A stretch of DNA of 64,000 bases from Klebsiella planticola ATCC 33531 (GTDB taxonomy: Bacteria; Pseudomonadota; Gammaproteobacteria; Enterobacterales; Enterobacteriaceae), in the NCBI RefSeq assembly GCF_000735435.1, contig NZ_JMPP01000013.1:30878-94877 (forward strand), written 5' to 3'. The translations under genes and the position numbers were made by a program. Shown in pieces: positions 55,630 through 64,000 of the stretch (position 1 is the stretch's first letter; every line of letters starts with the position of its first letter). The notes beneath the pieces are model-generated. The model searched no databases. It was not told where the DNA came from and worked only from the letters and a program-made list of their open reading frames with translations.

Positions 55630-56262
55630 TTGACTAACTGGAACTATCAACAGACGCATTTTGTCACCAGCGCACCCGATATCCGCCACCTTCCATCCGA
55701 TACGGGTATCGAAGTTGCCTTTGCTGGTCGCTCAAATGCGGGGAAATCCAGCGCCCTGAATACGCTCACCAACCAGAAAAGCCTGGCGCGTACTTCTAAG
55801 ACCCCTGGCCGCACCCAGCTAATCAACCTGTTTGAAGTCGCCGAAGGCAAACGCCTGGTCGACCTGCCGGGTTACGGCTACGCTCAGGTCCCGGAGGAGA
55901 TGAAGATCAAATGGCAGCGCGCTCTGGGTGAATACCTGGAGAAACGTCTGTGCCTGAAAGGACTGGTGGTGCTGATGGATATCCGTCATCCGCTGAAAGA
56001 CCTCGATCAGCAAATGATCGAATGGGCCGTAGAAAGCGATATCCAGGTACTGGTTCTGCTCACCAAAGCCGATAAGCTGGCCAGCGGCGCACGTAAAGCG
56101 CAGGTCAATATGGTGCGTGAGGCGGTTCTTGCCTTTAACGGCGATGTGCAGGTTGAACCCTTCTCTTCGCTGAAAAAATCAGGCGTGGATAAGCTGCGTC
56201 AGAAGCTCGACAGCTGGTTTAATGAGATCCCTCCTCAGGAAGAGATCGCCGACGGAGAGTAA
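55630..56262 (+). CDS. yihA: Ribosome biogenesis GTPase YihA (EngB/YsxC)
   Basis: A 210-residue essential TRAFAC GTPase needed for 50S assembly. G1 GRSNAGKS (33-40), G2 KTPGRTQ, G3 DLPGYGYA, G4 TKAD and G5 SSLKKSG are visible. The start is TTG, with GGAG upstream, giving [12 protein letters not shown] as in E. coli. Divergent from CsrC. Confidence 0.96.
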   Translation: MTNWNYQQTHFVTSAPDIRHLPSDTGIEVAFAGRSNAGKSSALNTLTNQKSLARTSKTPGRTQLINLFEVAEGKRLVDLPGYGYAQVPEEMKIKWQRALGEYLEKRLCLKGLVVLMDIRHPLKDLDQQMIEWAVESDIQVLVLLTKADKLASGARKAQVNMVREAVLAFNGDVQVEPFSSLKKSGVDKLRQKLDSWFNEIPPQEEIADGE

Positions 56263-56275
56263 TCGCCGTTGTTTT

Positions 56276-56312
56276 CCCGGATAGCGGCGCCTGACGCCTT
56301 ATCCGGGCTGCG
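56276..56312. repeat. REP-type repeat after yihA
   Basis: CCCGGATAGCGGCGCCTGACG and CCTTATCCGGG form a REP hairpin in the convergent gap between yihA and Spot 42. Confidence 0.7.
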
Positions 56313-56354
56313 TCATCAGCCCACCGCAGTCCGCCAGAATTTTCTTTCGCGCAA

Positions 56355-56463
56355 TAAAAAACGCCCCGGTCATAAATGACCGGGGCGGCTAAAATATTCA
56401 GCCAAATCCGATTACGTGAAGTAAAAGGTCTGAAAGATAGAACATCTTACCTCTGTACCCTAC
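56355..56463 (-). ncRNA. spf: Spot 42 sRNA
   Basis: On the minus strand 109 bases begin GTAGGGTACAGAGGTAAGAT and end in the terminator GCCCCGGTCA-TTTA-TGACCGGGGC with six T. The length and the unstructured regions equal E. coli Spot 42; only the terminator stem differs. Spot 42 works with Hfq to repress secondary-carbon genes and is itself repressed by CRP-cAMP. It lies between polA and yihA as in K-12. The remaining gap to polA (56464-56610) carries its promoter. Confidence 0.95.
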
Positions 56464-56610
56464 GTCATTAACTCTACTCTTCTTTTGGTTACGGAGAAAG
56501 CACTTTTTGTAGTTTTTTTTCACTCTTTACATAGCAAATTCAAATGATCATCACAAAACGCTATAAGTTATGTTGCTTACTTACAGGAAATCACCTTATC
56601 CACTGAATAC

Positions 56611-59397
56611 TTAGTGCGCTTGATCCCAGTTTTCTCCGCTTCCCACTTCCACCAGCAGCGGTACCGCCAGCGTGGTGCTATTTTCCATCAGTTCGTGCAC
56701 CTTTTTCGCCACGGCATCAAGGTCATCTTTGTGCACTTCAAAGACCAGTTCATCGTGCACCTGCATGATCATCCGCACCCGCGGCTTCTCGGTCAGCAGC
56801 CATTCATCAACGGCGATCATCGCGCGCTTGATAATGTCAGCCGCCGTCCCCTGCATCGGGGCGTTGATCGCCGCACGTTCGGCGCCGGCACGACGGGCGC
56901 CGTTGCTGGATTTGATGTCCGGAAGGTAGAGGCGACGGCCATCCAGCGTTTCGACATAGCCCTGCTCTTTTGCCTGTGCCCGGGTACGCTCCATGTAATC
57001 GAGGACGCCAGGATAGCGCTCAAAATAGAGGTCCATATATTTCTGCGCCTCTTTACGCGGAATATTGAGCTGCCGGGCAAGGCCAAATGCGCTCATGCCA
57101 TAAATCAGACCAAAGTTAATCGCCTTGGCACTTCGACGCTGCTCGCTGCTTACGCTCTCCAGCGGCAGGCCAAAGACCTCTGCCGCCGTTGCGCGGTGGA
57201 TATCTTTACCTTCCGCAAAGGCGGTCAGCAGGCCTTTGTCACGCGACAGATGCGCCATAATGCGCAACTCAATTTGTGAATAGTCGGCAGAGACGATGAG
57301 GTAATCCGGCGGCGCGATAAATGCCTGACGAATACGACGCCCCTCTTCGTTACGCACCGGAATGTTCTGCAGGTTAGGATCGGTGGAGGAGAGACGCCCC
57401 GTCGCCGTTACCGCCTGATGATAAGAGGTATGCACGCGGCCGGTTTTAGGGTTAATCATCAGCGGCAGCTTGTCGGTATATGTCGACTTCAGCTTCGCCA
57501 GTCCGCGATATTCCAGAATAACTTTCGGTAACGGATAATCCAGCGCCAGTTCTTCGAGCACTTCCTCGGAAGTTGAAGGCGCGCCGCCCGGTGTTTTCTT
57601 CAGTGGTTTAATACCTTGTTTTTCAAACAAAATAGTTTGAAGCTGCTTGGGTGAAGAGAGATTGAACTCTTCACCCGCGATCTCGTAGGCTTTCTGCTCC
57701 AGCTCGATCAGGCGTTTGGCAATCTCCTGTGAATGGGCATGCAGTACGGCCGGATCAATGTTGACCCCGTTACGTTCTACGCGGGAGAGCACCGGTACCA
57801 GCGGCATCTCAATATTTTTAAAAATATTCAGCGGACCTTCATGCTGCTGCAGCTTCGGCCACATCTTCAGGTGCAGCTGCAGGGTGACATCGGCATCTTC
57901 CGCCGCGTAGCGGCCGGCTTCTTCCAGCGCGATCTGGTTAAAGGTGAGCTGATTTTTACCTTTACCCGCAATCTCTTCAAAGCTAATCGTTTTATGCTTC
58001 AGCCAGCGGTCGGCAAGGCTGTCCATATCATGACGGCCCGCCACGCTATCAAGAATGTAGGATTCCAGCATGGTGTCAAAAGCGATACCGCGTAACTCAA
58101 TGTCATAGTTCGCCAGAATTCCGCGGTCATATTTCAGGTTTTGCCCGACCTTCAGCAGATTCTCGTCTTCCAGCAGGGGTTTCAGCAACGTCAGTACGCG
58201 TTCTCGGGAGATCTGATCCGGCGCATCGAGATAATCATGCGCAACCGGTACATAGGCGGCAACGCCGGGCTCGATGGCAAACGACAGACCCACCATATTG
58301 GCAGAAATATTATCCAGGCTGTCCGTTTCCGTATCAAACGCAAACAGCGGCGCTTGTTTCAGCTTGTCGATCCATTCGATCAGCGTCTGCTCATCAAGAA
58401 TAGTGACGTAGTTTTCCGCAGACAGCGTCGCCACCACCTCGGCTTCGTCTTCCGCTACTGCCACCGCTTCTGTCGGTTTTACGGCTGGCTTCACGCCTTT
58501 TGACTGCATCCATTTTCCGGATTCAACATCGGTGATCCAGCGCTTAAATTCATATTTTTTGAACAGAGCCAACAGATCATCCGCCGCCGGCGGCAGCACG
58601 TGCAGCTCTTCACAGCTCAGATCCAGCTCGACGTCGGTTTTAATCGTGGCCAGCTGATACGAGAGGTAGGCCACCTCTTTATTCTGTTCCAGCTTCGCCG
58701 CCATCGTTTTGGCACCACGGAAGGTCAAACCGGCAATTTTTTCTGGCTCAGCGTACAACGTATCCAGCCCTCCCAACCCCTGCAGCAGCGCCTGAGCCGT
58801 TTTCTCGCCCACGCCGGGTACGCCGGGAATGTTATCGGAGGAGTCGCCCATCAGCGCCAGGAAGTCAATAATCAGCTCTGGCGGAACGCCGTACTTCGTC
58901 ACCACTTCTTCCGGGCCAAGAATGGTATTGGTCATGGTATTAATCAGGGTAATTCCCGGCGTGACCAGCTGCGCCATATCTTTATCACCGGTACTGATGA
59001 GCACCGGGCGGCCCGCTTTTTCTGCTTCGCGCGCCAGAGTTCCGATCACATCGTCCGCTTCGACGCCAGGCACAGCCATCAGCGGCAGCCCCATCGCCCT
59101 CACCATGGTATGCAGCGGTTCGATCTGCGCCCGCAGATCGTCCGGCATCGGCGGACGATGGGATTTGTAATGCTCAAACAGTTCGTCACGGAAAGTTTTC
59201 CCTTTGGCATCAAATACCACCACGGCATGCGTGGGTTGATACTGGAGGATCAGGCTTCGCAGCATATTCAGCACGCCATACATAGCGCCTGTCGGTTCTC
59301 CGGCGCTGTTAGTCAGCGGCGGGAAAGCGTGATACGCCCGGTAGAGGTAAGAGGAGCCGTCAACGAGGATAAGTGGGTTTTCTGGGATCTGAACCAT
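56611..59397 (-). CDS. polA: DNA polymerase I
   Basis: A 928-residue polymerase, same length as E. coli. The N-terminal 5'-3' exonuclease (about 1-323) includes [12 protein letters not shown] and [18 protein letters not shown]. The 3'-5' exonuclease (about 324-520) has FDTETDSL with both catalytic acids. The polymerase domain has motif A ([11 protein letters not shown]), the O-helix ([14 protein letters not shown]) and motif C ([10 protein letters not shown]). It processes Okazaki fragments and repair gaps. Confidence 0.98.
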   Translation of the reverse strand: MVQIPENPLILVDGSSYLYRAYHAFPPLTNSAGEPTGAMYGVLNMLRSLILQYQPTHAVVVFDAKGKTFRDELFEHYKSHRPPMPDDLRAQIEPLHTMVRAMGLPLMAVPGVEADDVIGTLAREAEKAGRPVLISTGDKDMAQLVTPGITLINTMTNTILGPEEVVTKYGVPPELIIDFLALMGDSSDNIPGVPGVGEKTAQALLQGLGGLDTLYAEPEKIAGLTFRGAKTMAAKLEQNKEVAYLSYQLATIKTDVELDLSCEELHVLPPAADDLLALFKKYEFKRWITDVESGKWMQSKGVKPAVKPTEAVAVAEDEAEVVATLSAENYVTILDEQTLIEWIDKLKQAPLFAFDTETDSLDNISANMVGLSFAIEPGVAAYVPVAHDYLDAPDQISRERVLTLLKPLLEDENLLKVGQNLKYDRGILANYDIELRGIAFDTMLESYILDSVAGRHDMDSLADRWLKHKTISFEEIAGKGKNQLTFNQIALEEAGRYAAEDADVTLQLHLKMWPKLQQHEGPLNIFKNIEMPLVPVLSRVERNGVNIDPAVLHAHSQEIAKRLIELEQKAYEIAGEEFNLSSPKQLQTILFEKQGIKPLKKTPGGAPSTSEEVLEELALDYPLPKVILEYRGLAKLKSTYTDKLPLMINPKTGRVHTSYHQAVTATGRLSSTDPNLQNIPVRNEEGRRIRQAFIAPPDYLIVSADYSQIELRIMAHLSRDKGLLTAFAEGKDIHRATAAEVFGLPLESVSSEQRRSAKAINFGLIYGMSAFGLARQLNIPRKEAQKYMDLYFERYPGVLDYMERTRAQAKEQGYVETLDGRRLYLPDIKSSNGARRAGAERAAINAPMQGTAADIIKRAMIAVDEWLLTEKPRVRMIMQVHDELVFEVHKDDLDAVAKKVHELMENSTTLAVPLLVEVGSGENWDQAH

Positions 59398-59521
59398 AAT
59401 TTCCGTGCCTGTTTATCAGATTATGGGTAAAGGATGCCACAGACAGGCCTGAAAACCTGAATTTTTCCCGCATTTCACCAAAAAGATTCGTTGATCCGGT
59501 CGATCGTGCGGCGGCAATATC

Positions 59522-59530
59522 TGTGGATAA
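59522..59530 (-). promoter_or_regulatory. DnaA box upstream of polA
   Basis: TGTGGATAA is a perfect DnaA 9-mer (TTATCCACA on the minus strand), 125 bases upstream of polA. DnaA is reported to stimulate polA transcription in E. coli. The rest of the 396-base polA-yihG gap is AT-rich with a -10 TAAAAT for yihG near 59728. Confidence 0.6.
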
Positions 59531-59793
59531 CTTTGTGCATAGTTTTATAAGGATAGCTGTCTGCTCTGAAATAAAATAACAAAAAACATAATTTAAGTTT
59601 ATTTATCATAAAGTTAATTATTGATCCTGGCTTTTAATACCTTTCTAATGACTCAATGTTCCATGTGGATATAAGATCCGCCTTTTTTTCTGTTCTGGTA
59701 AGACCCGTCATTTGCTGCGTTTTCTGGTAAAATCAGCCTCTTGCACGGTTTAACTGCGCTCTTTATCAGCCTAACTTTCTGAATAAACTAACT

Positions 59794-60702
59794 ATGTCGA
59801 GATTACTCGCTGCAATAACACTTCCGCTGAGTATCGCCCTTACCATCTTAGTCACCATTATCTGTTCCGTACCGATAATCATCGCCGGGCTGATTAAACT
59901 TCTTGTACCCATCCCTGCGGTATGGCGTGCGATTTCCCGTTTCTGCAATTTCATGATGTATTGCTGGTGCGAAGGGTTGGCACTGCTGCTCTACCTGAAT
60001 CCCAGACTGACGTGGGACGTGCAAGGTCTTGAAGGGCTGAATAAGAAAAACTGGTATCTGCTTATCAGTAATCATCACAGCTGGGCGGATATCGTGGTGC
60101 TCTGCGTGTTGTTCCGCAAGCATATCCCTATGAATAAGTACTTCCTTAAGCAACAGCTGGCGTGGGTGCCTTTTATCGGGCTTGCCTGCTGGGCGCTGGA
60201 TATGCCCTTTATGCGTCGCTACTCGCGAGGTTATTTAATTCGCCATCCTGAGCGTCGCGGTAAAGATGTTGAAACCACTCGCCGCTCCTGCGAGAAATTT
60301 CGCTCACATCCGACAACCATCGTCAATTTTGTAGAGGGTTCACGTTTTACCGAAGACAAGCAGCGGCAAACCCGTTCACCTTATCGCAATTTATTACCAC
60401 CGAAGGCCGCTGGTATCGCGATGGCGTTGAACGTGCTCGGTGCTCAGTTCGATAAGCTGTTGAACGTCACGCTTTGCTATCCGGAGAACAACCAGAGGCC
60501 ATTTTACGATATGTTAAGCGGCCGGCTGACGCGTATTGTGGTTCGCGTTAATCTCGTTCTCGTGGCGGAAGATCTGCACGGCGACTACGTGAATGACAAA
60601 AACTTTAAGCGCCGTTTCCAGCGTTGGTTGAATGAACTGTGGGAAGAGAAAGATCGTCAGCTGACGGAAATCATGCGGACAAAAGGACGCGAGGAGCGTT
60701 GA
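59794..60702 (+). CDS. yihG: PlsC-family acyltransferase YihG
   Basis: A 302-residue 1-acyl-glycerol-3-phosphate acyltransferase-like membrane protein. An N-terminal membrane span (about 8-40) precedes the NHHSWADI motif (NHX4D, about 92-97) and the substrate-site FVEGSRFT (about 180-187). E. coli YihG is a second, non-essential LPA acyltransferase. The ATG giving [10 protein letters not shown] is used; the E. coli version starts a few residues earlier. yihF, next to it in K-12, is absent. Confidence 0.93.
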   Translation: MSRLLAAITLPLSIALTILVTIICSVPIIIAGLIKLLVPIPAVWRAISRFCNFMMYCWCEGLALLLYLNPRLTWDVQGLEGLNKKNWYLLISNHHSWADIVVLCVLFRKHIPMNKYFLKQQLAWVPFIGLACWALDMPFMRRYSRGYLIRHPERRGKDVETTRRSCEKFRSHPTTIVNFVEGSRFTEDKQRQTRSPYRNLLPPKAAGIAMALNVLGAQFDKLLNVTLCYPENNQRPFYDMLSGRLTRIVVRVNLVLVAEDLHGDYVNDKNFKRRFQRWLNELWEEKDRQLTEIMRTKGREER

Positions 60703-60748
60703 ACCTGATAATGATGCCACCTCGACAGGGGAGTTTAACAGGGATATT

Positions 60749-60780
60749 AAAAAAGCCGGTCAGTGACCGGCTTTTTTTTT
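60749..60780. terminator. Bidirectional terminator between yihG and dsbA
   Basis: AAAAAAGCCGGTCA and TGACCGGCTTTTTTTTT form a strong hairpin. A- and T-runs on both sides serve the convergent genes yihG and dsbA; the T-run ends over the dsbA stop. Confidence 0.87.
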
Positions 60781-61402
60781 ACTTCTTCTCAACCAGCTGC
60801 TTAACGGTATCCGCATACTGGGCGACAAAGGCGTCCATATTGCTGGTATCCATCCCCTGCGGGTTCAGCTGATATTTGCCGTCGACGTACATTGCCGGTA
60901 CGCCCTGCAGCTGGAAGTCAGCGGCCGCTTTTTCCTGCTGAGCAACCAGGGATTTCACGACAAAGCTGTTCCATGCCGCATCGTAGTCTTCACCTTTCAC
61001 GCCAGCATCAACGAAGACTTTACGAATATCAGCCACGGTCTGCACGGTCTGGGTTTTCTGCACCGCTTCAAACATCGGCACAGTGATCTTATCTTCAACG
61101 CCCAGCGCCATCGCTACGGCCCATGCCTGGGTTAAGTCTTTACCCAAAGGCCCGAGGAATTCAACGTGGTACTTGGTCATTTTGACGCCTTCCGGCAGCT
61201 TTTTCTTCACGTTATCAGAAACGTGCAGCACTTCTTCAAACTGATAGCAGTGCGGGCAGTAGAACGAGAAGAACTCAAGAACCTGAGGCGCGCCGGCTAC
61301 GGGCTTATCAAGGGTGATGTACTGCTTACCGTCGGTGATCTGGGCAGCAGAAGCACTAAAAGCCAGAATCATACCAGCCAGCGCCAGCCAAATTTTTTTC
61401 AT
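60779..61402 (-). CDS. dsbA: Periplasmic thiol oxidase DsbA
   Basis: A 207-residue thioredoxin-fold oxidase. The signal peptide ends after SASA (about 19), giving mature AQITDGKQY. The active site CPHC is Cys49-Pro-His-Cys52, with the cis-Pro loop in QGVPAMYV. It introduces disulfides into exported proteins and is re-oxidised by DsbB. Cotranscribed from the CpxR-controlled srkA promoter and an own promoter in E. coli. Gap to srkA 27 bases. Confidence 0.98.
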   Translation of the reverse strand: MKKIWLALAGMILAFSASAAQITDGKQYITLDKPVAGAPQVLEFFSFYCPHCYQFEEVLHVSDNVKKKLPEGVKMTKYHVEFLGPLGKDLTQAWAVAMALGVEDKITVPMFEAVQKTQTVQTVADIRKVFVDAGVKGEDYDAAWNSFVVKSLVAQQEKAAADFQLQGVPAMYVDGKYQLNPQGMDTSNMDAFVAQYADTVKQLVEKK

Positions 61403-61429
61403 GTTTACGTCTCTCCTGGAAATATCTGA

Positions 61430-62416
61430 TTAATACATTGGCGTTAACTGAAGAGGGGGTTCTTGCAGAACCTTCACCTGCTCAAGAAAAGTTGCTGTCT
61501 GCCCCCGCCAGTAATCTTCCCCGGTAAGCCAGGGGAAATTAATAGGGAAAGCAGGATCGTCCCAGCGCCTGAGCAACCATGCCAGATAATAAACTAACCG
61601 CATGGCGCGTAAAGGTTCGATAAGGGCGATTTCGTCCGAATTGAACGGACTGAATTCTTCATAAGCTTCAACGATCATCTCCAGCTGCATACGCTGCTCG
61701 GCTTTATCACCGTTCAACAGCATCCAGAGATCCTGGATGGCCGGACCGTTGCGGGCATCATCTAAATCGACAAAAAGCGGACCATCGCGCCAGAGAATAT
61801 TACCGGCATGACAATCGCCGTGCAGACGCAGAATGTCCGCGTTGCCGTGCCATTGAGCGATAACGGCAGCAATCAGCTTATCTGCGGCGCAGAGGAAGTC
61901 CTTCTTCAGACCTGAGGGGATCAGCGTTGAGTGTTCAAAAACGTCTCGCGGCGCGAGCAAATACTCATTCACTCCTATCTCAGGGCGCGCGACAAAACGC
62001 GCTTTACGCCCGGTCTGGTGCAAGCGCCCCAGATAACGGCCGACGGACTCCATTTGATCGAGGTTATCAGATTCAAACTGGCGCCCACCTAAGCTGGGGA
62101 ACACGGCAAAAAAGAAGCCCTGATGCTGATGAAGGGTGCTGTCATTGAAAAATAATGGCGCAGCAACAGGAACATCATCCTGCTTGAGCTGGAGGGTAAA
62201 CTGGTGTTCTTCGAGGATCTGTTCGGCAGACCAACGTTCAGGACGATAGAACTTCACCACATAGCGATGGCGGTCTTCGTCCTGAAACTGGTAAACGCGG
62301 TTTTCATAGCTGTTAAGCGGAGTGAGCCCGGAGTCCACTCGCATCCCCAGATCGAATAGCCCATCGATGATGGTATCCGGGTTTAGCGTCTGAAAATTAA
62401 AAGCCTTATCGTGCAT
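61430..62416 (-). CDS. srkA: Stress response kinase A (SrkA/YihE)
   Basis: A 328-residue Ser/Thr kinase of the APH/RIO-like fold. The catalytic loop is RLHGDCHAGNILW (about 197-209) and the metal-binding motif is FVDLDDARNG (about 216-225). E. coli SrkA is a Cpx-controlled kinase counteracting MazEF-mediated death. Same length as E. coli. It starts 75 bases from yihD, with a CpxR box upstream. Confidence 0.95.
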   Translation of the reverse strand: MHDKAFNFQTLNPDTIIDGLFDLGMRVDSGLTPLNSYENRVYQFQDEDRHRYVVKFYRPERWSAEQILEEHQFTLQLKQDDVPVAAPLFFNDSTLHQHQGFFFAVFPSLGGRQFESDNLDQMESVGRYLGRLHQTGRKARFVARPEIGVNEYLLAPRDVFEHSTLIPSGLKKDFLCAADKLIAAVIAQWHGNADILRLHGDCHAGNILWRDGPLFVDLDDARNGPAIQDLWMLLNGDKAEQRMQLEMIVEAYEEFSPFNSDEIALIEPLRAMRLVYYLAWLLRRWDDPAFPINFPWLTGEDYWRGQTATFLEQVKVLQEPPLQLTPMY

Positions 62417-62480
62417 CCTGACATCCGATAATCTTAGGAATAGTTCAGGATATCATCTCATAACTCGTTCCGCGGCAGCA

Positions 62481-62495
62481 CTTACAACCTTTTAC
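62481..62495 (-). promoter_or_regulatory. CpxR box of the srkA-dsbA operon
   Basis: On the minus strand GTAAAAGGTTGTAAG matches GTAAA-N5-GTAAA at nine of ten positions, 65 bases upstream of srkA. It overlaps the end of yihD. The E. coli srkA-dsbA operon is a known Cpx target. Confidence 0.75.
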
Positions 62496-62761
62496 TCTTT
62501 AATCACGCCGCGTGCGCGCAATAAGGCCGTTTTGAAATCCTCTTCGTAATCCTTCTGAATACCAGGAATAACGGCTTCTTTTGCTGAATCACGCATTTTC
62601 AGATGATAAATCAGGATATCGTCGGAAAGATCGACCAGCTCACCGTCGTAACCGGCTTCTTTTGCGAGTTTCTGCAAAAATTGCATCAGGTTCAGCTCCG
62701 GCTCTTTCTGCCAGGCTGGCTGGAGGAGTTCAATTACTTCATTCAGACGTTTACATTTCAT
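62492..62761 (-). CDS. yihD: Conserved small protein YihD
   Basis: An 89-residue DUF1040 protein nearly identical to E. coli YihD. Acidic and helical, function unknown. The ATG giving [12 protein letters not shown] has AAGGAG seven bases upstream; a longer frame adding ten residues lacks homology. Its stop lies within the srkA CpxR box. Divergent from mobA. Confidence 0.94.
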   Translation of the reverse strand: MKCKRLNEVIELLQPAWQKEPELNLMQFLQKLAKEAGYDGELVDLSDDILIYHLKMRDSAKEAVIPGIQKDYEEDFKTALLRARGVIKE

Positions 62762-62832
62762 GGTCATGCTCCTTACTCTTGATAGCGACAACTTAACAGG
62801 GTCAATCCCACAATGAAAGAGGCGATATTGAT

Positions 62833-63414
62833 ATGCAAGGCGAGGTCATAACCGGCGTTGTATTAGCAGGCGGAAGGGCCACGCGGATGGAAGGAGCGGA
62901 TAAGGGATTGCAGCTACTCGATGGTAAGCCATTATGGCGCCATGTTGCAGATGCGCTGTCTCCTCAGGTGGCCAACCTGGCTATCAGCGCCAACCGTAAT
63001 CTGGAACGCTGGTATGAAAGCGGGTATCCGGTGTATTCCGACAGTCTCGCTGACTTCCCGGGGCCATTAGCCGGTATGCTATCCGTGATGCAGCAGACAC
63101 AGAGCGAATGGTTTCTCTTCTGTCCCTGCGATACTCCCTTTATCCCCCCATTCCTGGCTGAGCGCTTTATACAGCAGAAAAAGACCGCCCCCGTAGTCTG
63201 GGTTTACGATGGCGAACGCGATCATCCCGCTATTACTCTGATGCATCGATGTTTAATGCCCGATCTGGCAACATATCTTGCTGCAGGAGAACGACGCGTG
63301 ATGGCTTTTATGCGCGACAGCGGCGGACATCGCGTTGATTTCAGCGATGTCCGCTCGGCATTTATTAACGTCAATACCCTTGATGACTTGCAGCGCATAC
63401 AGGAGCAATCATGA
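62833..63414 (+). CDS. mobA: Molybdenum cofactor guanylyltransferase MobA
   Basis: A 193-residue nucleotidyltransferase attaching GMP to Mo-molybdopterin, making the bis-MGD that FdoG needs. The signature is [16 protein letters not shown] (about 12-27); [10 protein letters not shown] and CPCDTPFIP (metal-binding Asp about 101) follow. The usual RMGG is RMEG here, a small change in the loop. The stop overlaps mobB by ATGA. Confidence 0.95.
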   Translation: MQGEVITGVVLAGGRATRMEGADKGLQLLDGKPLWRHVADALSPQVANLAISANRNLERWYESGYPVYSDSLADFPGPLAGMLSVMQQTQSEWFLFCPCDTPFIPPFLAERFIQQKKTAPVVWVYDGERDHPAITLMHRCLMPDLATYLAAGERRVMAFMRDSGGHRVDFSDVRSAFINVNTLDDLQRIQEQS

Positions 63415-63917
63415 TCCCCGTTCTCGCCATTTCAGCCTGGAGTGGTACCGGTAAAACAACGCTGTTAAAGAAATTAATCCCCGCATTGTGCGCTGCTGGC
63501 CTGCGTCCAGGTTTGATCAAGCATACCCATCACAATATGGATGTCGATCGGCCGGGTAAAGACAGCTATGAATTGCGTAAAGCCGGGGCAGCTCAAACGA
63601 TTGTCGCCAGTTCACAACGCTGGGCGCTAATGACGGAAACGCCGGATCAAGAAGAGGTGGATTTGGCCTGGCTGGTTAGCAGGATGGATGCATCAAAGCT
63701 GGATTTAGTTCTGGTTGAAGGGTTTAAGCATGAGCCGGTGGCAAAGCTCCTGCTTTTTCGGCAACAGGGTGGACATCGTATCGAGGAACTCGTCCTGGAC
63801 GAGCATGTGATTGCGGTGGTCAGCGACACCCCATTAGAGACATCACTCCCACAGTTAGATTTAAACGATATTCCGCAGATCGCGGCGTTTATTCTACGAT
63901 GGTTGGCAGAAGCTTAA
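63411..63917 (+). CDS. mobB: MobB, molybdopterin-guanine dinucleotide accessory GTPase
   Basis: A 168-residue P-loop protein with Walker A SGTGKTT (about 11-17) and the [18 protein letters not shown] substrate loop. MobB binds GTP and MobA and enhances cofactor delivery but is not essential. Shorter at the C terminus than some E. coli annotations (about 170-175 residues). In K-12 the rrnA operon lies next, beyond this window. Confidence 0.94.
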   Translation: MIPVLAISAWSGTGKTTLLKKLIPALCAAGLRPGLIKHTHHNMDVDRPGKDSYELRKAGAAQTIVASSQRWALMTETPDQEEVDLAWLVSRMDASKLDLVLVEGFKHEPVAKLLLFRQQGGHRIEELVLDEHVIAVVSDTPLETSLPQLDLNDIPQIAAFILRWLAEA

Positions 63918-63939
63918 TGGCAGTGAGTATTTCAGCAAT

Positions 63940-63957
63940 GGGCGTAAGATTACGCCC
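63940..63957 (+). terminator. Possible terminator after mobAB
   Basis: GGGCGTAA-GA-TTACGCCC is a near-perfect palindrome with a very short loop, followed by GTTTGCGTT, not a clean T-run. It starts 22 bases past the mobB stop. Confidence 0.5.
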
Positions 63958-64000
63958 GTTTGCGTTATTCCTGCAAGATTAAACATAGCGGATAAATAAC

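Overview
The window is chromosomal DNA of a gammaproteobacterium of the family Enterobacteriaceae, in the Enterobacter/Klebsiella/Kluyvera neighbourhood; I cannot resolve the genus from sequence alone. Most genes match Escherichia coli K-12 genes in length and in start context. Their order follows the K-12 segment from ftsN back to mobB, read in the opposite direction.

Layout: (1) 0-10 kb: the 3' end of ftsN, hslVU with a sigma-32-type promoter, menA and rraA. These run into a break in synteny and then pfkA, fieF, cpxP with its 3'UTR sRNA CpxQ, cpxRA, yiiM and sodA. The K-12 block zapB-glpFKX-fpr-tpiA-cdh-sbp, normally between rraA and pfkA, is absent. (2) 10.5-23.7 kb: an enlarged L-rhamnose cluster: rhaT, rhaR, rhaS and rhaBAD, then a four-gene ABC importer of the rhizobial rhamnose type, a lactaldehyde reductase and rhaM. 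Two unrelated rhamnose uptake systems, the full catabolic pathway, an epimerase and the fermentative end step lie together. (3) 23.7-30.1 kb: a raf-type alpha-galactoside operon (LacI repressor, two palindromic operators, GH36 alpha-galactosidase, LacY-family permease), then an XRE-cupin regulator divergent from an AzlCD amino-acid exporter. (4) 30.1-34.9 kb: the least familiar part, a compact seven-gene operon. It encodes a phosphofructokinase paralog, ascorbate-family PTS IIB and IIC, a class II ketose-bisphosphate aldolase, an 89-residue orphan, a PTS IIA and a P-loop kinase. The gene set reads as a PTS-kinase-aldolase route for an unidentified sugar. (5) 35.3-46 kb: a small DUF1471 periplasmic protein, fdhD, the selenoprotein formate dehydrogenase O operon fdoGHI-fdhE, an HSL-type esterase behind a LexA-like box, and yihX-yihY-dtd-yiiD. 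(6) 46-64 kb: an IS200 remnant, typA, the nitrogen operon glnA-glnL-glnG with its sigma-54 and NtrC sites, hemN, a possible unannotated small membrane protein, yihI, CsrC sRNA, yihA, Spot 42 sRNA, polA, yihG, srkA-dsbA with a CpxR box, yihD and mobAB.

Regulatory logic is unusually visible. Cpx sites appear at cpxP/cpxR and at srkA-dsbA. A Cra box sits at pfkA, a Fur/AT-rich control region at sodA, and CRP and RhaS-type sites at rhaBAD. NtrC sites flank glnA and glnL. The three global sRNAs CpxQ, CsrC and Spot 42 are all present.

The best candidates for something undescribed are the PFK-like/PTS/aldolase operon, the possible SOS control of the esterase, and the small gene tightly fitted between yihI and hemN. 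All coordinates were read by eye and no similarity search was run; K-12 comparisons are from memory of those proteins and loci.
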